Source: Oceanospirillum sediminis
GTDB taxonomy: Bacteria; Pseudomonadota; Gammaproteobacteria; Pseudomonadales; Halomonadaceae
Reading direction: 5' to 3'
DNA: 64,000 nucleotides
Assembly (NCBI RefSeq): GCF_014164585.1
Contig: NZ_JACJFM010000015.1
Coordinates: forward strand, 1-64,000
The stretch's first letter is position 1, and each line of letters starts with the position of its first letter. The notes below the pieces were generated by a model, which was not told the DNA's origin, made no database searches, and saw only the letters and a list, made by a program, of their open reading frames with translations. Of this stretch, positions 17,353 through 27,108 are shown one piece after another. The position numbers and the translations under genes were made by a program.

Positions 17353-19068
17353 ATGCGAGCCAGTCAGATTCTGATTTCCACACTCAAAGAAACACCATCC
17401 GATGCCGAAGTGATCAGCCATCAACTGATGTTACGTGCCGGCATGATCCGAAAGCTGGCTTCTGGTCTGTACACCTGGTTACCTCTGGGACTACGAACCC
17501 TGAGAAAAGTTGAGCGCATCGTGCGTGAAGAGATGGACAAAGTCTCTCAGGAAGTTCTGATGCCTTCAGCCCAGCCATCTGAACTATGGCAGGAATCAGG
17601 CCGATGGGAACAGTATGGCCCGGAGTTACTGCGCTTTAAAGACCGCCACGATCGTGACTTCTGTGTTGGTCCGACCCACGAAGAAGTGATCACCGAAATG
17701 GCACGTAAAGAGCTGATGAGCTACAAACAGCTGCCAGTTAATTTCTACCAGATCCAGACTAAATTCCGTGATGAGATTCGCCCGCGCTTTGGTGTAATGC
17801 GCTCCCGTGAATTTATTATGAAAGATGCTTACTCTTTCCACTCCAACCAGGAATCGCTGCAACAGACCTACGACGACATGTTTGCGGCCTACTGCAGAGT
17901 ATTTGACCGTCTGGGCCTGAACTACCGTCCGGTACTGGCCGATAACGGTTCGATCGGTGGTAGCGGTTCCCACGAATTCCACGTACTGGCAGAGTCTGGT
18001 GAAGACGATATCGTTTTCAACGAAGCAGGCACTTACGCAGCCAATATGGAAAAAGCGGAAGCACTGGCACCTAAAGATGCGCCTGATGCACCAACAGAAG
18101 AGATGCGTCTGGTAGATACGCCAGACACGAAAACGATTGACGCTCTGGTTAAAGGTTTTGATCTGGATATCGAAAAAACGATCAAAACCCTGATCGTGCG
18201 AGCCTCTGATGAGATCGAAGCAGACTTCATCGCTCTGATTGTGCGTGGAGATCACTCTCTGAACGAGATCAAAGCAGAAAACCTGCCTGAAGTTGCAGCA
18301 CCGCTGACCTTCGCGACCGAAGATGAAGTACGTGAAGCGGTTGGTGCAGGTCCGGGGTCACTGGGGCCAATCAACCTGGCAATCCCATGTATCGTTGACC
18401 GTACCGTAGCGGTATCTTCTGACTTTGGCGCGGGTGCCAATATCGATGATAAACACTACTTCGGTGTCAACTGGGGTCGTGATCTGGAACTGCCTCAGGT
18501 CGCAGATATCCGTAACGTGGTAGAAGGCGACCCTAGCCCGGATGGCAATGGCACCTTGTCTATTAAACGCGGTATCGAAGTGGGTCATATCTTCCAGCTG
18601 GGCACTAAGTACAGCGAAGCGATGAATGCCACTGTTCTGGGTGAAAACGGCAAGCCAATCCCTATGATCATGGGTTGTTACGGTATCGGTGTCACTCGTG
18701 TAGTCGCATCTGCTATCGAACAGGGCCACGACGAGAACGGCATCATCTGGCCTGAATCTCTGGCACCATTCGAAGTAGCCATCGTACCGATGAATGCACA
18801 CAAGTCTGAACTGGTACGAGAGACCAGTGAAAAACTGTATCAGGATCTTAAAGCGGCAGGCTTTGATGTGTTACTGGAAGACCGCGATGAGCGTCCGGGC
18901 TTTAAGTTTGCGGATCTGGAGCTAATAGGCATTCCGCATCGAATCGTCGTTGGCGAACGCGGCCTGAAAGCCGGTGAGCTGGAATATAAAGGCCGTCGCG
19001 ATGAAAGTAACACTATGATTGCCCAGGACAATGTTCTTGAGTTCCTGAAACAGAAGTTTCAGAAATAA
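17353..19068 (+). CDS. proS: Prolyl-tRNA synthetase
   Basis: Charges tRNA-Pro with proline. A 571-aa bacterial-type ProRS (E. coli 572): class II motif 1 near 60-85 ([20 protein letters not shown]), motif 2 near 135-160 ([27 protein letters not shown]), the inserted trans-editing domain about 225-395, motif 3 in [17 protein letters not shown] near 440, and a C-terminal anticodon domain ([20 protein letters not shown]). ATG 17353 was chosen by alignment ([24 protein letters not shown]) and AGGG upstream; a TTG 18 bases earlier is not needed. Followed by a terminator; monocistronic. Confidence 0.98.
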   Translation: MRASQILISTLKETPSDAEVISHQLMLRAGMIRKLASGLYTWLPLGLRTLRKVERIVREEMDKVSQEVLMPSAQPSELWQESGRWEQYGPELLRFKDRHDRDFCVGPTHEEVITEMARKELMSYKQLPVNFYQIQTKFRDEIRPRFGVMRSREFIMKDAYSFHSNQESLQQTYDDMFAAYCRVFDRLGLNYRPVLADNGSIGGSGSHEFHVLAESGEDDIVFNEAGTYAANMEKAEALAPKDAPDAPTEEMRLVDTPDTKTIDALVKGFDLDIEKTIKTLIVRASDEIEADFIALIVRGDHSLNEIKAENLPEVAAPLTFATEDEVREAVGAGPGSLGPINLAIPCIVDRTVAVSSDFGAGANIDDKHYFGVNWGRDLELPQVADIRNVVEGDPSPDGNGTLSIKRGIEVGHIFQLGTKYSEAMNATVLGENGKPIPMIMGCYGIGVTRVVASAIEQGHDENGIIWPESLAPFEVAIVPMNAHKSELVRETSEKLYQDLKAAGFDVLLEDRDERPGFKFADLELIGIPHRIVVGERGLKAGELEYKGRRDESNTMIAQDNVLEFLKQKFQK

Positions 19069-19103
19069 TCCTCTGCAGATAACAATCAATCGGCACAGAT
19101 GAC

Positions 19104-19143
19104 AATAAGCAGCCGTCACTTTTTCAACGGCTGCTTATTCTGT
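19104..19143 (+). terminator. Terminator of proS
   Basis: AATAAGCAGCCGT pairs with ACGGCTGCTTATT (13 bp) around a T-rich loop, 36 bases after the proS stop. Confidence 0.85.
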
Positions 19144-19160
19144 ATTCTGATCCGCTCCTC

Positions 19161-19748
19161 ATGAAGAAAGCCATTTGCCCCACTTATCTTTTTGCTTTCA
19201 CCACTTTTCTGTGGACAGGCCTCGGATACAGTTCAGACAACCAGAATCAGACCATAGACCGGCGGCTCAACCAGATCATCACCAAAGCAGCCCTGACCGC
19301 TGATTTTCCTTCCTCATTTACAGCCCGAACCTGGTTTACCACTATGAGCCAGCGCCTTGAATCTTATATTTCCGATTCGGAACAGCGTATCTTTCTGTTA
19401 CAGCAGGTGCATCACTATGCCAGACAGAATCATCTGATGCCAGAACTGGTACTGGCCATTATTGAAGTGGAAAGCCATTTCAGAAGTCATGCGGTCTCTC
19501 CGGTTGGAGCACGGGGACTGATGCAGGTTATGCCATTCTGGATACAACAGATTGGTCAGACTGGAGATGACCTGTTTAACCTGGAAACGAACCTGAAGTA
19601 CGGCTGCCAGATTCTGTCACACTATCTGCTGCAATCAGACAACAACCTCCCCATGGCTCTGGCGCTCTACAATGGCAGCAAAGGACGCACCAGTTACCCG
19701 GAAAAAGTGATGAAAGCATGGCGCGATAACTGGCAGATAAAGCGCTGA
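19161..19748 (+). CDS. Lytic transglycosylase, SLT domain
   Basis: A 195-aa secreted or periplasmic lytic transglycosylase that cleaves peptidoglycan to 1,6-anhydromuropeptides. An N-terminal signal peptide (about 1-24, ending near GLGYSS) precedes a goose-lysozyme-like SLT domain from about residue 75. The catalytic Glu is in LAIIEVESHF near 111, followed by GARGLMQVMPFW and ALALYNGS. It resembles the small PA-type/MltE-like soluble enzymes. No Cys lipobox is evident. The ribosome site is weak. It is isolated between proS and the hybrid kinase. Confidence 0.9.
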   Translation: MKKAICPTYLFAFTTFLWTGLGYSSDNQNQTIDRRLNQIITKAALTADFPSSFTARTWFTTMSQRLESYISDSEQRIFLLQQVHHYARQNHLMPELVLAIIEVESHFRSHAVSPVGARGLMQVMPFWIQQIGQTGDDLFNLETNLKYGCQILSHYLLQSDNNLPMALALYNGSKGRTSYPEKVMKAWRDNWQIKR

Positions 19749-20034
19749 CCCGACCGTACAATCCGACAAATACCAGATACTACCTGTCGCATCAGCAAAT
19801 ACCGTCATTATCAGATCGGTGATCAACAATTAAGCTTCCAGCATATAAACATACCCGCTATTCTATTGATATCTGAACAGAATAATCTGCAAAGAGATGG
19901 CTTTTCTGAGCATGGAACAGCCAGACAATGCTGACAACAGCTCCGTTCCCCGGACCTGTTAACCAGCTGAATGTGTTATGACAACCACAGATTCCCTTGT
20001 GTAATCTGCATCCGATGCCCCTGGAAAAAACAGT

Positions 20035-22071
20035 ATGAGCAACCAGAACCAGGCCATTCTTTTTGAAATGGCTGTGCTGATGAGTTCGGAAACCTCGGAA
20101 GCCTCCCTGATCCGGACAATGTTACAAGGCCTGATTAAGCACACAGGCATGTACGGGGGATTGTTCCTGACACAGATCCGTTCGTCAGAAAAGGAAACGA
20201 CGTTCAGAGTGACTCATTCTGCAGTAAATAATCGCTTCCAGGCCACCCCTGAAACCCTGTACCGGGTTAAAGCACTGCCCTCAAAAGAGCAGAGGACGAC
20301 TGATAACAGCTTAGTATCATCAATTAGTCCGTTGTTAACCTGTTACCAGCACACTCTGTTCCTCCCTGTTGGTACAACAGATGCTTTCCTGCTGCTGGCT
20401 GAACCGGACTGGCAAGCTGTTTTACCAGATCACTTTTTTAGCCCTGTTCTGGAGCATTTTGCTGTACCACTGCAATCTTGTCGGGATAGAGAACGGCAAA
20501 AACATCAGCTTCAGATAGAAATACAAAAACGCAAAGATATCGAAAAACGTCTGAATCTGGTACTGGACTATATTCCGGCAGGTGTATACTGGCAGAACAG
20601 TCAAAGCGAAATACAAGGGGTTAATCAGTGGCTGGAAAATGATCTGGGGAATGGCATTCAGCCCGCAGGTGAAACCTTTGATCTGCGAAAAGTTCTGAGT
20701 CCGGACAGCATTCAACAATTGCAGAACAACGATGACGAAGTACTCCTTCAGGGTAAAGAAATTTACAACCAGAACTATTACCTTCAACGCAGTGATGCCA
20801 GTTTCTTATGGGCAGAAATTAATAAAATTCCTATTCGTGACGACGAAGGAAAAATCACAGGCCTTCTTGGTACATACCGGGATATTACCGGTCGAAAACT
20901 GATGATGGAAGAACTCCTCCACGCAAAAGAAAGCGCGGAACAGGCAAATCGTGCTAAAAGCTCCTTTCTGGCCAGTATGAGCCATGAGCTACGAACACCT
21001 CTGAATGCAATTCTGGGCTATACTCAGCTAATGGAAATGGATGAAGATGACCTCAGTGAAGAACATATCATCAGCCTTAGTGAAATACGAACAGCCAGCA
21101 ACCACCTGCTACAACTGATTGATGAGATTCTGGATCTATCTAAGATTGAAGCGGGGCGCATTGATTTATCCATACAGGATATCCAGCCTGTGCCTATGAT
21201 CCAGGAAGTACTGGCACTGACCAGGCCTATGGCTGAAAGCCACAATATCACACTAACCAGTCATATAGAGTCGTCATTCAGACACAGGATACATGGTGAT
21301 GCCAAGCGAATCAGGCAGATCTTACTTAACCTGGTCAGCAATGCGATCAAATATAACAAGTCTCATGGCGAGGTATCAGTGACCCTCCACACCCGGACCG
21401 ATGCCTGCTGCATCAGTATTAAAGATACCGGTATCGGCATGAGTGATGAGCAGGTTCAAAGATTGTTTCAGCCTTTTGAGCGACTGGGCATGGAATCCAG
21501 TACTCGACAAGGCACAGGCATAGGACTTGTGATTTGCCAGAAGCTGGCAGAAGCGATGCAAGGGCGCATTGAAGTAACCAGTGCTGCCGGAGAAGGCAGC
21601 ACCTTCAGCCTTGTAATGCCTGCAATTACAGGAGAGACAACATTGTCCCCATCTGATGACAGCACTCAGAATAACGAACAGATTTTGATAGAAGCCAAAA
21701 CCAGAACACTCTATGTCGAAGATAATGCTGCCAATCGCCTTCTGGTTGAAAAGATCTTCAGCAAACGTCCGGATGACTCTCTTATCACAGTCGGCACGCC
21801 AGAAGCCGGACTTAAAGTTCTGGCAGAACAAGCATTTGATCTGATTCTGCTGGATATTAATTTGCCAGGCATGACAGGCTTTGAGCTATTAAGTGAAATA
21901 CATGCGCATGACCTGTCACATAGCGCTACTATCGTTGCCATCAGCGCTAATGCTATGCCATCAGATATTGATAAGGGAATATCAGCCGGATTCAGCGCCT
22001 ACCTGACGAAACCTCTCAATATTCCGGAGTTTAATCGTCAGCTCAATCAATGGCTATCAACAGAACTCTGA
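20035..22071 (+). CDS. Hybrid sensor histidine kinase (GAF-like, PAS, kinase, receiver)
   Basis: A 678-aa soluble hybrid kinase with no transmembrane helix. A GAF-like N-terminal region (about 5-150), then a PAS/PAC domain (about 175-295, ending GLLGTYRDITGRKL), HisKA with phospho-His317 in SMSHELRTPLNAILGY, an HATPase_c with N, G1 (DTGIGM) and G2 (GTGIGLVICQKL) boxes, and a C-terminal receiver with VEDNAANR, Asp607 (LILLDINLPG) and the KP motif. It should autophosphorylate and pass phosphate internally; the output partner (an Hpt protein) is not nearby. Divergent or orphan location suggests a stand-alone cytoplasmic sensor. Confidence 0.93.
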   Translation: MSNQNQAILFEMAVLMSSETSEASLIRTMLQGLIKHTGMYGGLFLTQIRSSEKETTFRVTHSAVNNRFQATPETLYRVKALPSKEQRTTDNSLVSSISPLLTCYQHTLFLPVGTTDAFLLLAEPDWQAVLPDHFFSPVLEHFAVPLQSCRDRERQKHQLQIEIQKRKDIEKRLNLVLDYIPAGVYWQNSQSEIQGVNQWLENDLGNGIQPAGETFDLRKVLSPDSIQQLQNNDDEVLLQGKEIYNQNYYLQRSDASFLWAEINKIPIRDDEGKITGLLGTYRDITGRKLMMEELLHAKESAEQANRAKSSFLASMSHELRTPLNAILGYTQLMEMDEDDLSEEHIISLSEIRTASNHLLQLIDEILDLSKIEAGRIDLSIQDIQPVPMIQEVLALTRPMAESHNITLTSHIESSFRHRIHGDAKRIRQILLNLVSNAIKYNKSHGEVSVTLHTRTDACCISIKDTGIGMSDEQVQRLFQPFERLGMESSTRQGTGIGLVICQKLAEAMQGRIEVTSAAGEGSTFSLVMPAITGETTLSPSDDSTQNNEQILIEAKTRTLYVEDNAANRLLVEKIFSKRPDDSLITVGTPEAGLKVLAEQAFDLILLDINLPGMTGFELLSEIHAHDLSHSATIVAISANAMPSDIDKGISAGFSAYLTKPLNIPEFNRQLNQWLSTEL

Positions 22072-22142
22072 TGCCAGAGATAAACCTTTGCCCTTCCAAT
22101 ACACTTTATGGCCTGTTGATCACAGGCCTGAAGGACAAGATA

Positions 22143-23741
22143 TCAGCGTGCAGCTGAACCAAAACGCTTAATCAGATTGGCCAGATCTTCCGCTTCTGCC
22201 GACAACGCATGACAGTCGGTAACAACTTCTTCATTTGCCTCAGTCACTGTACTGGCAGCCGAATGAATCTGCTCCAGCCTCTGGTTCATCTCTACGGCGG
22301 CCGAACTTTGCTGCACGGTCGCTGTAGCTATCTGGCTATTCATTTCTTCCAGCTGAGAGATGGTTTTACTCAGATTCATTAATACCATCTCAGCTTCTTT
22401 AATCTCTGCCACAGTACCATCAGCCTGCTCTTCACAGGAACCCATAATACTGGCTACCTGCTGAGTTTGCTGCTGAAACGTCTGCAGCAGCTCCTGAATT
22501 TCACCTGTTGATTTTTGCGAACTCTGTGCAAGATTACGCACCTCATCCGCAACCACTGCAAACCCACGCCCCTGCTCCCCGGCACGAGCAGCTTCAATAG
22601 CCGCATTAAGTGCTAACAGGTTCGTTTTCTCAGCGATGCCATTAATCACATCAAGAATCTGCTCAATATTCCGACTACTTTCCTCCAGGGCGTGAATGAC
22701 ATTCATCGATTCTCTGACATCCTGAGCCATCTTCTGAATAGAACGCTCACTGCTTTCAACAATATTACGTCCTTTCTGACTAACAAGATCTGTTTCACGG
22801 GCAACACTGGCAGCTTCTTCACAACTCTGAGCAACCTGTTCCGTGGCCACTGTCATCTGTTGCATAGTGCTGGCGGCACGAGCAATATCATCCAGTTGAT
22901 TCTGTGTCTGACGATTAACCTTACCCGCTTTATCCGCTACATCCGAGGTATGTCCATGAATCTGGTCTGATGCATTATCCAGCCGGTTAATAACCGTTTT
23001 CATTGTCAGACTGAGAAACTTCTGTGTTAATTCCAGCTGCCCCAGCTCATCATACCGCCCGGTAAATACCATCTGCGCAACGGGATTAGAAAAAATATCA
23101 GAACTCTGTTTAGCTAACCGGGCAATCGGCGCAGAAAGCCACCAGGCTGCAACGCCACTAATAGCACCTGCTCCTGCAAACAATGCCATGATTTTTGGCC
23201 AGCTGGCATCATCAAACATCCAGCCAATCAAGGCGAGCATCGGCAACATGATTAACCAGATAGTGACCCAGGTCCGTCGAAAATAACTGGTTGAGAAGAA
23301 GCCCTTGCACCGGGCCCAGAGCGAAGTGTGCTTATTCGCATTAATAGCAGCATATAAAGATTCGGCCCGCTCAACCACCTTTCTATCCGGTGCATGGCGC
23401 ACAGATTGATAACCTGTTATCTGCCCATTCTCAAAAATAGGAGTTGCATAGGCATCAACCCAGTAATGATCGCCATTTTTTGATCGATTTTTCACCACAC
23501 CGATCCAGGGTTTGCCTTGCTTAATCACATCCCAGAGATCCTGAAATGCAGCCGGAGGCATATCCGGGTGCCGAATCAGATTATGAGGCGCTCCGATTAG
23601 TTCATCACCTGAAAAACCACTCATATCAACAAAGTATTCGTTGAAATCGGTAATCTTCCCTTTTTTATCCGTTGTGGAAATAATACAGCGATCCGGATCC
23701 ATCAATCGCTCTTGACCGGTAACGGGAAGATTTCGCCGCAT
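22143..23741 (-). CDS. Aer-like PAS-domain chemoreceptor
   Basis: A 532-aa chemoreceptor closely like Aer aerotaxis receptors. The N-terminal PAS (about 15-125) has [22 protein letters not shown] and [39 protein letters not shown], matching the FAD-binding PAS of Aer. Two adjacent hydrophobic segments (about 155-205) form the membrane anchor with almost no periplasmic part, then HAMP-like and MCP signalling regions with the tip [23 protein letters not shown]. It likely reports redox or oxygen state. It is convergent with the hybrid kinase. A hairpin-forming repeat lies in its presumed 5' leader. Confidence 0.93.
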   Translation of the reverse strand: MRRNLPVTGQERLMDPDRCIISTTDKKGKITDFNEYFVDMSGFSGDELIGAPHNLIRHPDMPPAAFQDLWDVIKQGKPWIGVVKNRSKNGDHYWVDAYATPIFENGQITGYQSVRHAPDRKVVERAESLYAAINANKHTSLWARCKGFFSTSYFRRTWVTIWLIMLPMLALIGWMFDDASWPKIMALFAGAGAISGVAAWWLSAPIARLAKQSSDIFSNPVAQMVFTGRYDELGQLELTQKFLSLTMKTVINRLDNASDQIHGHTSDVADKAGKVNRQTQNQLDDIARAASTMQQMTVATEQVAQSCEEAASVARETDLVSQKGRNIVESSERSIQKMAQDVRESMNVIHALEESSRNIEQILDVINGIAEKTNLLALNAAIEAARAGEQGRGFAVVADEVRNLAQSSQKSTGEIQELLQTFQQQTQQVASIMGSCEEQADGTVAEIKEAEMVLMNLSKTISQLEEMNSQIATATVQQSSAAVEMNQRLEQIHSAASTVTEANEEVVTDCHALSAEAEDLANLIKRFGSAAR

Positions 23742-23770
23742 TATGCTACCTCTGTCATCAAGCTGTCAGT

Positions 23771-23809
23771 TTTTCAGGGTACAGTCTGACTCAATAACCA
23801 CCCTGAAAA
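23771..23809. repeat. 10-bp inverted repeat in the leader of the Aer-like gene
   Basis: TTTTCAGGGT (23771-23780) and ACCCTGAAAA (23800-23809) form a perfect 10-bp inverted repeat with a 19-base centre, 30-68 bases upstream of the Aer-like start. It could be an operator or an mRNA leader hairpin. Confidence 0.45.
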
Positions 23810-24515
23810 TGAGTAAATTCTGTATAACTCAAACCCCTGGCTCTATTCATTATAGCTATCAATCAGCTATTCAGCAGGGCCGAAGATAATAGTCCAATAT
23901 TTTCATCAGAAAAAGATTATTTATAATCCTTCTTTAATGGCAGCAAGGACTAAGAATATATAAAATCAGAAAAGCCATTATAAAACAAATGGATAAAGGT
24001 AACAGTTTAGTACTGGTACAAATGCACTAATTACATATTTTTACATACCTGTAAATCACACAATATTAAGCTAATTAAGATAAATAATCATTGTTATACA
24101 AATACACCTATTCACTCCTCAAAACAGTCACAATCATATTTTCCTAATAAAACCATAGAGATATAAACAGGGAAACAGACAAAATACTCTGAGAGATGCA
24201 GCCCGGGGTATAAAGCACCTGATACTTTCAGCTACAGAGTAGAAAAGTCGTTATTTTTCGTACGAACACTCTATTCGGCTACGGAGCCAAACAGGCTTTA
24301 TGAATAGCAACAGACAAAAGCAGAGGCCTCTGCACAGATCAGAAACAGCGCCTCTGGTAAATATCCGGGAGGTATTTAAGCACCTGAACTAAAAAGCTGC
24401 CATATTCTCCGGCCAACGGCGGGAGAATATGGAAATCCTTCTGTTCAGCAGTCATTTAACGGTGTCATTGCAGGGTAAGCATGAAGTAAGGCCAGTAACA
24501 CAAATAATGAAGACC
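23810..24515. other. Long noncoding gap
   Basis: Over 700 bp without a convincing gene on either strand; very AT-rich from 23900 to 24180. It contains a small dyad TTTACA-TACC-TGTAAA (24040-24055) and the long hairpin listed separately at 24401-24431. I see no tRNA, IS remnant or known RNA. Confidence 0.6.
24401..24431 (-). terminator. Long hairpin downstream of the EamA transporter gene
   Basis: CATATTCTCC pairs with GGAGAATATG, and inside it GCC pairs with GGC around AAC, separated by one G-G mismatch. It lies 85 bases past the EamA stop; on the minus strand a T5 tract follows six bases later. Confidence 0.55.
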
Positions 24516-25442
24516 TCATGGCGACTTTGTTTTATTTACCCAATACACTCCAAATACTGTCAGAGACATCCCAGCCAGTGCAACAGGTGTTAAACGTTCA
24601 TCAAATAACCACCAGGCTTCCAGAGCGGTAAAAGGAGGCACCAGGTAAAAGTAACTGGCGGTTCTGGTTGCCTCACCCATCTGAATCATTTGCATAAGCA
24701 ATAGCACTGCACCAACTGACAATATCAACACAGACCATACCAGAGCTGCAATCAGCTCAGGGTGCCATTCCACTACCCCACTTTCTCCCAATACCAAAGC
24801 CATAAACAGCATCAAAGGCAAAGAAGCGATATACTGAATCAGACTTGCGGTAAGAACAGGCTGAGGCTTACAGTAATGCTTCTGATACAGGGTACCTATA
24901 GTAATACCAACCAGAGCGATCAGAATCCATGTCATTTCTGACCAGCGGAGTAAACCTCCACCCAGTAAATCGGCCTGTCCTCCGGTCAGCACCAGAGCCA
25001 CACCAGAAATACCCGCAATTAACCCTGCCCATTGTCTGTTATCAGGGGAACTACCGTAAGCCATAGTCATCACCAACCCTGTCAGAATAGGCTGAAGACT
25101 AACCATAAGAGCTGTAAGGCCAGCCGGCGCACCCGTTTCTATTGCCGAAAAGACACCACCAAGATAGGCTCCATGAATCAGACATCCAGCAATTGCCTGT
25201 TGTTTCCATAAGGACAGTTCACCAGGTAGCCTGATTCTGAAGATCATCAGCAACAATATGAAAACCAGAATATTGAATGCCATTCTCCAGCTAAGGAAAG
25301 TAAAAGGTTCACTGTAAGGCAGTCCATACCTGGCGCCGATAAAACCTGTACTCCAGAGCACTACAAACAACCAGGGTACAATTAGCAACCATCGCTTACT
25401 GGCGGGACTGTTCACGCCAGCCTGAGCCCCTTTATCACTCAT
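24516..25442 (-). CDS. EamA/DMT-family transporter
   Basis: A 308-aa inner membrane protein with about ten helices in two EamA repeats (roughly 20-150 and 165-300), e.g. FVVLWSTGFIGARYGLPYSEPFTF and EATRTASYFYLVPPFTALEAWWLFDE. Drug/metabolite transporters of this group export amino acids or related small molecules. ATG 25442 has GGAGGG eight bases upstream; the earlier ATG at 25469 does not. It is divergent from a MocR-type regulator 180 bp away, a common pairing in which the regulator controls the transporter; the ligand may be a pyridoxal-linked or amino-acid metabolite. Confidence 0.92.
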   Translation of the reverse strand: MSDKGAQAGVNSPASKRWLLIVPWLFVVLWSTGFIGARYGLPYSEPFTFLSWRMAFNILVFILLLMIFRIRLPGELSLWKQQAIAGCLIHGAYLGGVFSAIETGAPAGLTALMVSLQPILTGLVMTMAYGSSPDNRQWAGLIAGISGVALVLTGGQADLLGGGLLRWSEMTWILIALVGITIGTLYQKHYCKPQPVLTASLIQYIASLPLMLFMALVLGESGVVEWHPELIAALVWSVLILSVGAVLLLMQMIQMGEATRTASYFYLVPPFTALEAWWLFDERLTPVALAGMSLTVFGVYWVNKTKSP

Positions 25443-25621
25443 ATCGTCTGCCCTCCGGCTCTGAACCATACCCTGCAGAAAAACTCCGCCCGGCCTGAGA
25501 ATATACCTGTTTTTTCACAGCGTACTTTGTTTAAAAATTCAGTTACTCTGTATCATCTGTACTATATATCTGTTAATTTTTTGATAAAACAGACAGAACC
25601 ATACGATATCAAGGGGTACAG

Positions 25622-27100
25622 ATGAGCAGCTTTCGCTACCTTAGCATCGCCAGCCTGATTAAAGACAGAATAAAGCAGGGGATCTACCCGGAAGACAGAA
25701 AACTACCGTCAATACGCGCCCTTGCTCAGGAGCTGGGAGTCAGCAAAGGCACCGTCATACGCAGCTACGAACAACTGGAAGATGATGGTCTGATCCGCGC
25801 CCGGGAAAAGTCAGGCTTTTTTCCACTGCCACAACACCTGCAGAGAAACAACTCAAAGCGGCCAGAAGCAATACTCAGCCAACAGCAGAAAGATGCTCTG
25901 AGACCACACAGAGTTGATAATAAAAGTCTGGGAATTCATATCGTCCGGTCAGCGGGAAGAACCGACCAGGTTGCTCTGGGTTCCGCTAACCCCTGTGCCA
26001 GCTTTTTCGGAGTAAAACGCTTGTACAGGATACTTCAGCAACAAATAAGAAAAGAACTTTCTGAGCTTGAGCACGGCTACTTGTCTCATTATCAGGCCCC
26101 TCCGGGAGATCCGGTGCTTTGCCAGCAAGTCAGCCTGCAACTGGCTGAACGGAGTATTACAACAGCTCCTGAAGAGATTATTGTCACTAACGGAGCCCAG
26201 GCAGCTATCACCCTGGCACTACAAAGCACAACAAAGGAAGGAGATATTGTTCTGATTCAGTCCCCTTGTTTCTATGGTATTCTGCAATGCCTGGAAGCTC
26301 TGAACAGAAAAGTAATAGAGATCCCTCAAAGCTCTGATGGCGGCCCTGACATCAATATTCTGTCTTCAGTACTGACAGAAGCTCAGGCACAACACTGGCC
26401 AGTCAAAGCAATTGTCATACAACCCACCGTACACAATCCGTCAGGACAGAGCATGCCTCTCAATGCTCGCAAAGAACTGCTGACACTGGCCCGACAATAT
26501 GATCTGGCAGTGATTGAAGATGATGTCTTTGCAGAGTTTTCTGAACAAAGCCCACAACTACCCTCATTAAAAGCGCTGGATAGTGATAACCGGGTACTTT
26601 TTTGCAGCTCCGTTTCAAAAACACTGACCCCGAAAATACGTATCGGCTGGCTGGTTGCCGGCCGCTGGCACGAACAGTGCCAGCACTTTCAGTTTGTCAG
26701 CAAAATGGGATTACCTGCCCATACTCAGAAAGCCCTGGGACTCTGGTTTGAAGCAGGACTCATGAAACGCCACCTGCGACAGATAAAGCGCCAGTATCAT
26801 CAACGACAACAGCTATTCAATCAGGCAATGGCACACTTCTGGCCGGATAATATCAAACATATCTCGCCAGATGGCGGGTTTCTTATCTGGATTCAATTAC
26901 CGGAAAAAATGAATAGCCTGCCGCTGTATCAGTGGGCTCAACAGCAGCAGATCAACATCACCCCCGGACCTCTTTTCAGCAGTCAGGGGGATCATCAGGA
27001 CTATATCCGGATAAACTTTGCCATGTTTCAGAATCAGCCTGAATATCTTCAGGCTATGGACAAGCTGGGCAAACAGATCAGATACATGACCGGGCAATGA
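25622..27100 (+). CDS. MocR-type transcriptional regulator (GntR HTH plus aminotransferase domain)
   Basis: A 492-aa regulator with an N-terminal GntR winged helix (about 5-70; LPSIRALAQELGVSKGTVIRSYEQLEDDGLI) fused to a fold-type I aminotransferase-like domain (about 120-485). The PLP-binding Lys is in CSSVSKTLTPKIRIGW, near residue 340. MocR proteins use PLP and an amino-acid-like effector to sense, rather than to transaminate. ATG 25622 follows AAGGGG. It is transcribed away from an EamA transporter, its likely target. The 180-bp shared region is AT-rich with no repeat I could define. Confidence 0.93.
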   Translation: MSSFRYLSIASLIKDRIKQGIYPEDRKLPSIRALAQELGVSKGTVIRSYEQLEDDGLIRAREKSGFFPLPQHLQRNNSKRPEAILSQQQKDALRPHRVDNKSLGIHIVRSAGRTDQVALGSANPCASFFGVKRLYRILQQQIRKELSELEHGYLSHYQAPPGDPVLCQQVSLQLAERSITTAPEEIIVTNGAQAAITLALQSTTKEGDIVLIQSPCFYGILQCLEALNRKVIEIPQSSDGGPDINILSSVLTEAQAQHWPVKAIVIQPTVHNPSGQSMPLNARKELLTLARQYDLAVIEDDVFAEFSEQSPQLPSLKALDSDNRVLFCSSVSKTLTPKIRIGWLVAGRWHEQCQHFQFVSKMGLPAHTQKALGLWFEAGLMKRHLRQIKRQYHQRQQLFNQAMAHFWPDNIKHISPDGGFLIWIQLPEKMNSLPLYQWAQQQQINITPGPLFSSQGDHQDYIRINFAMFQNQPEYLQAMDKLGKQIRYMTGQ

Positions 27101-27108
27101 GCCGAAAC

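Noticed and set aside
17626-18255. 209-aa ORF antisense to proS
   Set aside because: A shadow of the strongly biased proS codons; no ribosome site and no recognisable protein features.
22110-22128. Inverted repeat GGCCTGT/ACAGGCC between the hybrid kinase and the Aer-like gene as a terminator
   Set aside because: Only 7 bp with no T tract on either strand; too weak to list as a terminator.
23807-23887. Short plus-strand ORF in the gap after the Aer-like gene
   Set aside because: About 26 codons, no ribosome site, and overlaps the inverted repeat in the Aer-like leader.
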